Shown here: piece after piece, positions 1 to 4,647 of the stretch
Layout: each line of letters starts with the position of its first letter
How positions within the stretch are numbered: the stretch's first letter is position 1
Assembly: GCA_023443485.1 (NCBI GenBank)
Contig: JAEZUH010000088.1
Coordinates: 1 to 5,218 of the forward strand
Direction: 5' to 3'
From: Bacillota bacterium
GTDB taxonomy: Bacteria > Bacillota_I > Bacilli_A > RFN20 > CAG-826
Length of the DNA stretch: 5,218 bases
Translations under genes and position numbers: made by a program
The notes under the pieces: model-generated
What the model saw: only the letters and a program-made list of their open reading frames with translations
Databases searched by the model: none
Told to the model about the DNA's origin: nothing

Positions 1-131
1 TGATTCTTCAATACCTTAAGGTAGGCAAATGGAAAGACTATCTATACGGGGAACATGTTTATATTATTTTGAGTCTCGTTGCGAAAACAATTCTCGCTTG
101 GTTGGTCTTGTTTGGCGCTATGCAACCATAA
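1..131 (+). CDS. Heliorhodopsin, C-terminal fragment (gene runs off the left edge)
   Basis: Reading from base 3 to the TAA at 129-131 gives 42 residues without a start, so this is the 3' end of a gene cut by the window. The fragment has a charged, aromatic stretch (KVGKWKDYLYGEHVY), then a hydrophobic helix with the core SLVAKTILAW. In heliorhodopsins, helix 7 carries the retinal Schiff-base lysine in an S-x3-K setting followed by LAW, with about a dozen residues after the lysine. Here the lysine codon is 84-86, the serine is four residues before it, and 14 residues follow. Heliorhodopsins are seven-helix retinal proteins with inverted membrane topology. They are thought to sense light or play a regulatory role rather than pump ions, and their physiological function is unsettled. 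No terminator is evident before the next gene. The call rests on family motif memory from one helix; other rhodopsin types usually have D-x3-K at this place. Confidence 0.82.
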   Translation, partial: ILQYLKVGKWKDYLYGEHVYIILSLVAKTILAWLVLFGAMQP

Positions 132-132
132 T

Positions 133-144
133 TTTTGTACAAAA
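133..144. repeat. 12-bp perfect palindrome just after the heliorhodopsin stop
   Basis: TTTTGTACAAAA is a perfect palindrome starting one base after the TAA stop. It has no unpaired centre, so it would make a poor RNA hairpin and is not a terminator. It could be a protein-binding half-site pair upstream of the next gene or simply chance in AT-rich DNA. Confidence 0.25.
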
Positions 145-174
145 TAGTATTTTTAATGCATACCATCTAATTCT

Positions 175-202
175 TTGCTAAATTAATAATTAGAAGTATA
201 AA
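175..202 (+). promoter_or_regulatory. Candidate promoter for the TM2-like gene
   Basis: TTGCTA (175-180) and TATAAA (197-202) are separated by 16 bases. This would put transcription start near 209, only about 16 bases before the start codon and touching the ribosome site, so the fit is tight. A 7-bp inverted repeat (TCTAATT at 166-172, AATTAGA at 188-194) overlaps it. Read-through from the heliorhodopsin gene is an equally good explanation for expression. Confidence 0.3.
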
Positions 203-224
203 ATCATAAAAGGAGGAAATTTAT

Positions 225-431
225 ATGATTAATGAATTTGGGTTGAGCTATGTTGTTCATCTTCTTCTATTCATCTTTCTCGGCGGACTTTGGGGTGGCA
301 TCATCCGCATTGTTCGTGGGAAAACACTAATTGGAGTTCTTTATATCCTAACTGGTGGTTTCTTCTTAGTTGGTTGGATCATCGACTTAGTCAGCATGAT
401 CACCAAAAAGAACCTATCCACTCTTTTCTAA
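225..431 (+). CDS. Small TM2-domain-like membrane protein (68 aa)
   Basis: The ATG at 225 has a near-ideal ribosome site, AGGAGG at 211-216, eight bases upstream. The product is a 68-residue integral membrane protein with two hydrophobic helices, about residues 9-27 and 34-56, joined by a basic turn (RIVRGK, 28-33). The second half, RGKTLIGVLYILTGG then VGWIIDL, resembles the C-terminal half of the TM2 domain, with glycines after the first helix, a GK turn and a W-x2-D close. The usual Tyr-x-Gly entry motif of TM2 is not preserved, so it may be a diverged member. TM2 proteins have no agreed bacterial function. The gene lies 93 bases after the heliorhodopsin stop with no terminator between them, and it is followed at once by a strong terminator. 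The two genes could therefore share a transcript. That it is membrane-embedded is clear; its role is unknown. Confidence 0.8.
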   Translation: MINEFGLSYVVHLLLFIFLGGLWGGIIRIVRGKTLIGVLYILTGGFFLVGWIIDLVSMITKKNLSTLF

Positions 432-446
432 GGATTTTATTCGTTG

Positions 447-474
447 AAAGCACATGGCCACATGTGCTTTTTTT
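447..474 (+). terminator. Intrinsic terminator after the TM2-like gene
   Basis: AAAGCACATG (447-456) pairs perfectly with CATGTGCTTT (461-470) around a four-base loop, and a run of seven T (468-474) follows. It sits 16 bases after the TM2-like stop codon and closes that transcription unit, isolating it from the peroxidase operon. Confidence 0.9.
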
Positions 475-500
475 AATGTTAGAAGCAATTAGACATTTTA

Positions 501-543
501 TTAAGCGTTAATACCCATAAAATGTTATATACAGGGTATATTA
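501..543 (+). promoter_or_regulatory. Candidate promoter and operator upstream of the peroxidase operon
   Basis: TGTTATATA at 523-531 fits an extended -10 (TGn plus TATATA). The -35 is poor: TTAAGC at 501-506 is the best candidate, with a long 19-base spacer. Directly over and after the -10 lies a perfect inverted repeat, ATATAC (527-532) and GTATAT (536-541), with three bases between. A wider ATACCC (511-516) / GGGTAT (534-539) pair also brackets the -10. A symmetric site here would suit a repressor, but the sequence does not match the Fur/PerR consensus as I know it, and no regulator gene is in view. Confidence 0.3.
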
Positions 544-547
544 ATTA

Positions 548-554
548 AAAGGTG
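548..554 (+). promoter_or_regulatory. Ribosome binding site fixing the peroxidase start
   Basis: AAAGGTG lies six bases before the ATG at 561. The in-frame GTG at 552 is part of this site and has no site of its own, so the ATG is the better start. Confidence 0.65.
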
Positions 555-560
555 AAAATT

Positions 561-1034
561 ATGAACATTTATCAAATTGCCGTTGAAGATGTCCAGGGTA
601 AAGCGGTTGTTTTAGAGAAATACCGAAACAAAGTGCTTTTAATAGTAAACACAGCTACCAAGTGTATTTTTACTCCTCAATACGAACTTTTACAAAAGAT
701 TTACGACACTTATAAGGAAAGAGGTTTTGAAATATTAGATTTTCCATGCAATCAATTCATGCATCAAGCTCCTGGCAGCGAAGAAGAAATCAAAAAGTTT
801 TGCAGTGAGAAATATTCTACGACCTTTGATCGATTTGCGAAAATCAATGTCAATGGCCCAGATGAGAATCTCCTATATACATATTTAAAAAGAATTAAAG
901 GCGGTCTCTTCACTTCTAAAATCAAATGGAATTTCACTAAATTTCTCGTCGATCGTCAAGGTAATGTCATCAAAAGGTTTGGCCCGAATGTTGAACCGAC
1001 AAAGATTGCTAAATACATTGAAAAATTACTTTAG
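561..1034 (+). CDS. gpx: Glutathione peroxidase family, probably thioredoxin-dependent
   Basis: This 157-residue protein has the usual length for bacterial members of the family, which reduce H2O2 and organic or lipid hydroperoxides. The peroxidatic Cys35 sits in NTATKCIFTPQY. The rest of the catalytic tetrad is present: Gln69 in FMHQAPG, and Trp123-Asn124 in KWNFTKF. FPCNQF (61-66) and the late LVDRQGNVIKRF block (129-140) are typical. Cys81 in FCSEKY lies 46 residues after Cys35, the same spacing as the Cys36/Cys82 pair of yeast Gpx3. This implies an intramolecular disulfide recycled by thioredoxin rather than glutathione (inference). No signal peptide is visible, so it is cytoplasmic. An Asp replaces the usual Gly before FPCNQF, and Met-His replaces Gly-Gly/His before the catalytic Gln. 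The gene leads a likely operon; the permease starts 30 bases after its TAG with no terminator between. Confidence 0.95.
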   Translation: MNIYQIAVEDVQGKAVVLEKYRNKVLLIVNTATKCIFTPQYELLQKIYDTYKERGFEILDFPCNQFMHQAPGSEEEIKKFCSEKYSTTFDRFAKINVNGPDENLLYTYLKRIKGGLFTSKIKWNFTKFLVDRQGNVIKRFGPNVEPTKIAKYIEKLL

Positions 1035-1064
1035 AAATTATGAAAGGATTAAAAGAGTAACCTT

Positions 1065-2132
1065 ATGTTTCTTGCTTGGAAAGAGATTAAACACTCGAAA
1101 GCCAAATTTGGCTTAATCATATCGGTCGTGGTTCTCGTTAGTTACCTCGTCTATTTTCTAACTTCTCTAGCCTATGGATTAGCCTCTTCTTACACGAACG
1201 GAATCACCAAGTGGAAGGCCGATGAAATTGTCTTAACTGTTGACTCTAATAACAATGTCATGATGTCCTTTATGGATATTGATGATTACAACTCTATAGA
1301 TGTTTCTGAAGGCGAAAAGGCCAAGCTTGGTTTATCCCCCGCCGTCATCAAAAACGCTGATATTACTATCACTGATGATACTAGAGAAGAAATCTATGTC
1401 TTTGGTATTGATGATGACTCTTTTATCGCTCCAAAAGAAATACCTCATTCCGGATTGCTCGATGGCATGATTGTCGCGGATAGCGGTCTCAAAGAATTAG
1501 GCTATCAAATTGGCGATGAAATATTGGTGGCTGGAACCTCTCTTACCTGGACAATCGTGGCTTTTACCGATCGAGCCACTTATCAAACTGCCCCCATTTT
1601 GTACGCTAATTTAAATACTTGGAAAGAGCTCCGTTATTCTTCGATTCCCTTTGAAGTTTTTAGCGCAGTGGTGGTGAAAGGTTCTGTCTCAACAAGCGCG
1701 GAAACACTGCAAATCTACTCTATTTCGCAGTTTATTAATAATTTACCGGGCTATAACGCCCAAGTGGCAACCTTCAGTATTATGATTGGTTTTCTCATCG
1801 TTATCGTCGCTTTTGTCCTCGGCATATTTATCTATGTTTTAACCATTCAAAAGACAAGCATGTTTGGAGTGATGAAAGCCCAAGGCATCTCTAATCTGTT
1901 TATTGGCAATTCTGTGGTCTCGCAGACCATTATTATCACTGGGATTGGAATTGTTATCGGATTGGCTTTGACTTTGATTTCCGGATTCTACCTTGGGGGT
2001 TTTGTTCCCTTCGCAATCAATCCATTATTTTATGTTGGAATTACATTAGCCTTCTTCTTGTTTTCCATTTTAGGAGGCTTATTCTCAGTAAAAGCGGTTC
2101 TCAAGATTGATCCGCTTCGAGCGATAGGTTAG
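1065..2132 (+). CDS. ABC transporter permease, FtsX fold, HrtB-like
   Basis: This 355-residue protein has the four-helix layout of single-domain FtsX/MacB-type permeases. A cytoplasmic start (MFLAWKEIKHSKAKF) leads into helix 1 (about 15-39), then a large extracytoplasmic domain (about 40-236). Helices follow at about 237-261, 284-310 and 320-341. The cytoplasmic turn GVMKAQGIS (268-276) and the ending KIDPLRAIG (347-355) are family hallmarks; the turn probably contacts the ATPase. Such permeases act by mechanotransmission and do not form a classic import channel. Length, topology and the partner ATPase resemble HrtB, which with HrtA exports excess heme from the membrane of Gram-positive cocci. 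Other lipid or peptide exporters of the MacB superfamily have the same fold, so the substrate is not proven. The ribosome site is modest: AAAGAG just upstream, or AAAGGA 16 bases away. Its stop overlaps the ribosome site of the ATPase gene. Confidence 0.88.
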   Translation: MFLAWKEIKHSKAKFGLIISVVVLVSYLVYFLTSLAYGLASSYTNGITKWKADEIVLTVDSNNNVMMSFMDIDDYNSIDVSEGEKAKLGLSPAVIKNADITITDDTREEIYVFGIDDDSFIAPKEIPHSGLLDGMIVADSGLKELGYQIGDEILVAGTSLTWTIVAFTDRATYQTAPILYANLNTWKELRYSSIPFEVFSAVVVKGSVSTSAETLQIYSISQFINNLPGYNAQVATFSIMIGFLIVIVAFVLGIFIYVLTIQKTSMFGVMKAQGISNLFIGNSVVSQTIIITGIGIVIGLALTLISGFYLGGFVPFAINPLFYVGITLAFFLFSILGGLFSVKAVLKIDPLRAIG

Positions 2133-2136
2133 GAGG
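2131..2136 (+). promoter_or_regulatory. Ribosome binding site fixing the ATPase start
   Basis: AGGAGG overlaps the last two bases of the permease stop codon and stands seven bases before the ATG at 2144. The in-frame TTG at 2138 is only one base past this site and is too close to be used. The overlap suggests translational coupling of permease and ATPase. Confidence 0.8.
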
Positions 2137-2143
2137 ATTGTTT

Positions 2144-2818
2144 ATGTCTAAATTAATAGAGATGATCAATATCACAAAAGACTTCATTCAAGGGGATGAT
2201 GTTATCCACGCTTTAAAGGAAACCAACTTCTCGGCAGAAGAAGGTGAGCTAATCGCCATCATTGGTCCCTCAGGCTCCGGAAAGTCAACTTTCCTTACCA
2301 TTCTCGGCGGTCTGCAAACACCAACTACTGGTCAAGTTTTAATCGATGGGAAACCATTTAGTAAACTGACTATTAAAGAACGCTCCAAAGTCCGCTTTGA
2401 TAAAATAGGTTTCATCTTACAAGCTGCGAACTTAATTCCCTTTCTATCGATTAATGATCAAATGTATCTTCATGATCGAATTCAGAGATGCAAACCAAAT
2501 CACGAAAGATTGAGCGAACTATACACGAAATTGGATATTAAAAAATTGCAGAAAAAGTTCCCTAATGAATTATCAGGAGGAGAAAGACAAAGAGTGGCTA
2601 TTGCTAAAGCTTTATATCACGACCCCGTTGTTATCTTAGCTGATGAACCAACCGCCGCTTTGGACACAACAAGAGCTTTTGAAGTTATTAAACTCCTCGC
2701 TAAACAAACCAAAGAACAAAAGAAGGCGACCATCATGGTCACTCACGATGAACGCCTAACTGATTATTGTGATAAAGTTTACATCATTGTCGATGGTGTG
2801 ATGAGTCGAAAGAAGTAA
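2144..2818 (+). CDS. ABC transporter ATPase, HrtA/MacB-type
   Basis: This 224-residue nucleotide-binding protein has every functional motif: Walker A GPSGSGKST (41-49), Q-loop Gln93 in IGFILQAANL, signature LSGGE (143-147), Walker B VVILADEP (162-169) with catalytic Glu168, D-loop ALD (172-174), and switch His201 in MVTHD. TILGGL after Walker A and the IGFI-Q-x2-NL-x-P Q-loop place it in the MacB/LolD/HrtA branch. Remembered HrtA sequences match in TILGGL, LADEPTA-LD-x2-RA and the THD-x-RL region. It would dimerise at the inner membrane face and drive the permease encoded directly upstream, 11 bases away. It is probably the last gene of the peroxidase operon, ending before a terminator. ATPase function is certain. 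The heme-export subtype is inference, since lipoprotein and peptide exporters share these motifs. No heme-sensing regulator or two-component pair is seen in the window. Confidence 0.93.
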   Translation: MSKLIEMINITKDFIQGDDVIHALKETNFSAEEGELIAIIGPSGSGKSTFLTILGGLQTPTTGQVLIDGKPFSKLTIKERSKVRFDKIGFILQAANLIPFLSINDQMYLHDRIQRCKPNHERLSELYTKLDIKKLQKKFPNELSGGERQRVAIAKALYHDPVVILADEPTAALDTTRAFEVIKLLAKQTKEQKKATIMVTHDERLTDYCDKVYIIVDGVMSRKK

Positions 2819-2825
2819 TTTTGTT

Positions 2826-2857
2826 AAAAAAGACATCCATAGAATTGAATGTCTTTT
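2826..2857. terminator. Bidirectional terminator between convergent genes
   Basis: AAAAGACAT (2828-2836) pairs perfectly with ATGTCTTTT (2849-2857) around a 12-base loop. The A run on one side and T run on the other give a U tract in both directions. It lies 8 bases past the ATPase stop and 15 bases past the antiporter stop, so it can end both transcripts. The stem is A/T-rich, so efficiency may be moderate. Confidence 0.75.
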
Positions 2858-2872
2858 CATTATAGGAATGTA

Positions 2873-4108
2873 TTAAACCGAAGTAGTAGGTGGATTGATG
2901 AGATTGCCTTTATTTTTTGGAACAAGAAGAGCCTTGTAAGTAAGATCCATCAAAATAGCCCCTAAAGGCGCGAATACTAGAATTGATAAAACTGATATAT
3001 TTAATACTTCTGTAGCATATTCTGGCACGATGCCATTCATGCCAATAAGTGTTCCTCCAATAGCGGCTTGAACGGTGGCCTTGGGTATCTCGGATATTGC
3101 GACAAACAGTTTCTCTTTGAAAGTCAGAGGAGTCTTGATTAGGCAGAGGAATGTGCTTCCTAAACGGAAAGCCATCGCAATTAAGAGGACAGCGATATAA
3201 AGCCAAGCAGAATTCCCCAAGGAATCAAGGTTCACGGAAGTGCCAACGAAAACAAACAAGAACATTTCAGAGAAGACCCATATCTTATCAAATTTGGTCG
3301 TCAATCGATGAGCGACAGCTGGACGTCGAGCGAAGACAACAATACCCATGGAAATTACTCCTAAGAAGCTCGATAGAGATACTGGTGTGGGATCGAGGAC
3401 TCCCTCAATATAGAGGAGAAGGACAGATAGTCCAATTAAAATAATTATTTTATAAGTGTCACGAATGTGGATTTTTTTAAAGAGGAAAGAGCAGAGGAAA
3501 CCAAGAATAATTCCTGCGCCAACTCCAAATATTAAACTAGTGGGAATCTTAATTAAAGTCATGGGATCAAAATTAGTTCCTGATCCGTGGGCTAACATGT
3601 TGACAAGAGCCATAAAAATGACGATGCAGTAGACATCATCCGCGCTACTACCAGCGATAATCATTTGAGGAACGCTATTCTTTGTGCCGATATTTTTGTC
3701 AATTAAATTAGCCATTCTCACGACGACAACAGCGGGACTAACCGCTCCTAAAACCGTGCCAATGATCAGCGATTCAACTAATGTGAGACCGAGCATCAAA
3801 GGACCAACAATAGCCATGGCAATGATTTCAAAAGTGGCGGGGATAAAGCAAAGCAAAATGGCAGGGCGACCGACCCTCTTTAAATCATTAAAATTAAGGG
3901 AGAGTCCAGCTTTTAATAGAATAATGACCAAAGCAATATTGCGAATTTCACTAGAAATAGCACTTAGAGCAGGGTCCATCAATCCCAAAGATTGCATTGC
4001 GATTCCAAGAACCAAAAAACCAATGAGAGAGGGGATGCGAATCTTAGGAAAAATTATCGATATTAAAACGCCAACTAAAAATATGATACTTAGACTTACA
4101 AAAAACAT
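2873..4108 (-). CDS. Cation:proton antiporter (Na+/H+ exchanger family, CPA superfamily)
   Basis: This 411-residue, strongly hydrophobic protein has a dozen or so membrane helices and matches the Na+/H+ exchanger family in length. Visible family features are the N-terminal P-x-L-x-G-F-x-x-L-G-I stretch (26-36), LLKAGLSL (64-71), LGAVSPAVVVVRM (120-132), and the ion-site helix AGSSADDVYCIVIF with Asp157-Asp158. An Arg in helix AFRLGS (315) and EIPKATVQAA (340-349) also fit. An Asp-Asp pair is the mark of electrogenic CPA2-like exchangers, where CPA1 proteins have Asn-Asp. Likely job: Na+ (or K+) efflux against protons for pH, salt or volume control. The ATG at 4106-4108 is supported by AGGAGG (4118-4123 read on the minus strand) nine bases upstream. 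The gene is transcribed alone from its own promoter, converging on the ABC operon. There is no C-terminal TrkA-N or USP regulatory domain. The cation preference cannot be read from sequence. Confidence 0.93.
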   Translation of the reverse strand: MFFVSLSIIFLVGVLISIIFPKIRIPSLIGFLVLGIAMQSLGLMDPALSAISSEIRNIALVIILLKAGLSLNFNDLKRVGRPAILLCFIPATFEIIAMAIVGPLMLGLTLVESLIIGTVLGAVSPAVVVVRMANLIDKNIGTKNSVPQMIIAGSSADDVYCIVIFMALVNMLAHGSGTNFDPMTLIKIPTSLIFGVGAGIILGFLCSFLFKKIHIRDTYKIIILIGLSVLLLYIEGVLDPTPVSLSSFLGVISMGIVVFARRPAVAHRLTTKFDKIWVFSEMFLFVFVGTSVNLDSLGNSAWLYIAVLLIAMAFRLGSTFLCLIKTPLTFKEKLFVAISEIPKATVQAAIGGTLIGMNGIVPEYATEVLNISVLSILVFAPLGAILMDLTYKALLVPKNKGNLINPPTTSV

Positions 4109-4205
4109 ATTTTGTCTCCTCCTCTAGTTGCTTATAAGTAATTTGTAGACGTCGTTAGTTTGCCTATAGCAAGCGGTTTTCTTTCGAAGGAAGATGTCAT
4201 TTCCG
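4109..4205 (-). promoter_or_regulatory. 5' leader of the antiporter mRNA, possibly structured
   Basis: The predicted transcript begins near 4205, giving an untranslated leader of about 97 bases, long for this window. On the minus strand AGCGG (4203-4207) can pair with CCGCT (4172-4176), enclosing a weak UUC/GAA hairpin around 4179-4192, and the Shine-Dalgarno is at 4118-4123. Ion-transporter genes are sometimes under riboswitch control. I compared this by memory with the c-di-AMP, Mn2+ and THF classes and saw no match. The stem is short and one arm straddles the predicted start point, so structure is tentative. Confidence 0.25.
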
Positions 4206-4211
4206 CTAATG

Positions 4212-4239
4212 AATATAGCACTCTCCATGCGATAATCAA
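4212..4239 (-). promoter_or_regulatory. Promoter of the antiporter gene
   Basis: Read on the minus strand, TTGATT (4234-4239) and TATATT (4212-4217) are 16 bases apart, and the bases TGC before the -10 make it an extended -10 (TGn). A/T-rich DNA lies upstream (about 4241-4280), as in an UP element. The heptamer TATAGCA (plus strand) overlaps the -10 at 4214-4220 and recurs at 4165-4171 in the leader. Predicted transcription start is about 4205. Confidence 0.6.
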
Positions 4240-4262
4240 GACTTTTCTAAATCTTTTAATAT

Positions 4263-4278
4263 AATTAATAAATTAATA
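4263..4278. repeat. Tandem 8-bp repeat in the divergent control region
   Basis: AATTAATA occurs twice in tandem (4263-4270, 4271-4278) between the two divergent promoters. It is pure A/T and may only be an easily melted or bent stretch. No gene is seen anywhere in 4109-4379, a 271-base gap that holds the two promoters, the antiporter leader and this repeat. Confidence 0.45.
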
Positions 4279-4325
4279 AGTGTGTTTAGTAATATTATGC
4301 CGTGGATAGGTCATCTCTTTATCAC

Positions 4326-4354
4326 TTGGTAAGCCGCAATATTGTTTGTATAAT
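4326..4354 (+). promoter_or_regulatory. Promoter of the rubredoxin gene
   Basis: TTGGTA (4326-4331) and a consensus TATAAT (4349-4354) are separated by 17 bases, a textbook housekeeping-sigma promoter. Start of transcription near 4361 leaves a short leader of about 19 bases that contains the ribosome site. No operator is obvious. Confidence 0.7.
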
Positions 4355-4366
4355 AAAGAAAGCAAG

Positions 4367-4372
4367 AGGAGG
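4367..4372 (+). promoter_or_regulatory. Ribosome binding site fixing the rubredoxin start
   Basis: AGGAGG stands seven bases before the ATG at 4380. The reading frame stays open upstream to 4302, but that extension runs across the promoter and has no ribosome site, so it is not translated. Confidence 0.85.
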
Positions 4373-4379
4373 ACTAAAT

Positions 4380-4538
4380 ATGGATAAATATGTTTGCACT
4401 GTTTGTGGATTTATCTACGATGAAAAAGAAGGGTATCCAGAAGCTGGCATTAAACCAGGAACAAGATGGGAGGACATCCCTGAAGATTTCATCTGCCCTA
4501 TCTGCGGCGCAGGTAAGAGCGATTTCGTTAGACAATAA
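4380..4538 (+). CDS. Rubredoxin
   Basis: This 52-residue protein has the standard rubredoxin length. Four cysteines in two knuckles, CTVCG (6-10) and CPICG (39-43), bind one iron as Fe(S-Cys)4. Other family hallmarks are FIYDE-x3-GYPEAGI (11-24), the PGTRWEDIPEDF block (26-37) and Trp30. It is a cytoplasmic one-electron carrier. In anaerobes it commonly feeds superoxide reductase, rubrerythrin or flavodiiron oxygen reductase in O2/peroxide detoxification, but none of these partners is in the window. It is a single-gene transcript with its own promoter and terminator, which fits a carrier serving several partners. No missing residue or fusion is seen. Confidence 0.97.
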   Translation: MDKYVCTVCGFIYDEKEGYPEAGIKPGTRWEDIPEDFICPICGAGKSDFVRQ

Positions 4539-4546
4539 ATCAATAT

Positions 4547-4605
4547 AACCGCTTACTCTTCGATAAAATGATTAAAAAATCATCTTATCTTTTAAGCGGT
4601 TTTTT
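4547..4605 (+). terminator. Long, compound terminator after rubredoxin
   Basis: An outer perfect 9-bp stem, AACCGCTTA (4547-4555) with TAAGCGGTT (4593-4601), is followed by six T (4600-4605). Inside it sits a second stem, GATAA/TTATC (4562-4566, 4585-4589), a single A/C mismatch, then ATGATT/AATCAT (4568-4573, 4578-4583) closed by an AAAA loop. The U tract and position 8 bases after the stop make termination the clear role. The inner arm is larger than termination needs. Confidence 0.85.
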
Positions 4606-4632
4606 ATATGCATTTTTTTATTCATCAATTTT

Positions 4633-4641
4633 TGTTACAAT
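4633..4641 (+). promoter_or_regulatory. Extended -10 giving a probable leaderless mRNA
   Basis: TGTTACAAT is an extended -10 (TGn plus TACAAT at 4636-4641). Its expected start point, about seven bases on, is the A of the ATG at 4648. No clear -35 is visible in the T-rich stretch upstream, which suits an extended -10 promoter. Confidence 0.5.
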
Positions 4642-4647
4642 TTTTGC

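Noticed and set aside
290..511. 73-codon open frame overlapping the TM2-like gene
   Set aside because: It overlaps a gene with a perfect ribosome site, has no site of its own, is His/Trp-rich nonsense in appearance and runs through the terminator at 447-474.
552..560. GTG at 552 as the peroxidase start
   Set aside because: The GTG is part of the ribosome site for the ATG at 561 and has no upstream site; family alignment also starts near the ATG.
1040..1060. Six-codon ATG-to-TAA frame between peroxidase and permease (MKGLKE), as a leader peptide
   Set aside because: It has no ribosome site, is too short to judge, and lacks any attenuator structure.
2910..3444. Two further frames of about 97 codons inside the antiporter gene (minus 2910-3206, plus 3151-3444)
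   Set aside because: Composition is unlike a protein, they have no start signals, and both are shadows of the antiporter frame.
3684..4127. 147-codon plus-strand open frame antisense to the antiporter
   Set aside because: It is the complement of a well-conserved membrane protein gene, with no ribosome site or family resemblance.
4200..4230. GGAGAG on the minus strand suggesting a glycine or tetrahydrofolate riboswitch
   Set aside because: The motif lies within the promoter spacer, upstream of the predicted transcript start, and the other conserved blocks of both classes are missing.
4302..4379. Upstream extension of the rubredoxin frame
   Set aside because: It crosses the TATAAT promoter and the ribosome site; rubredoxins start at the chosen Met.
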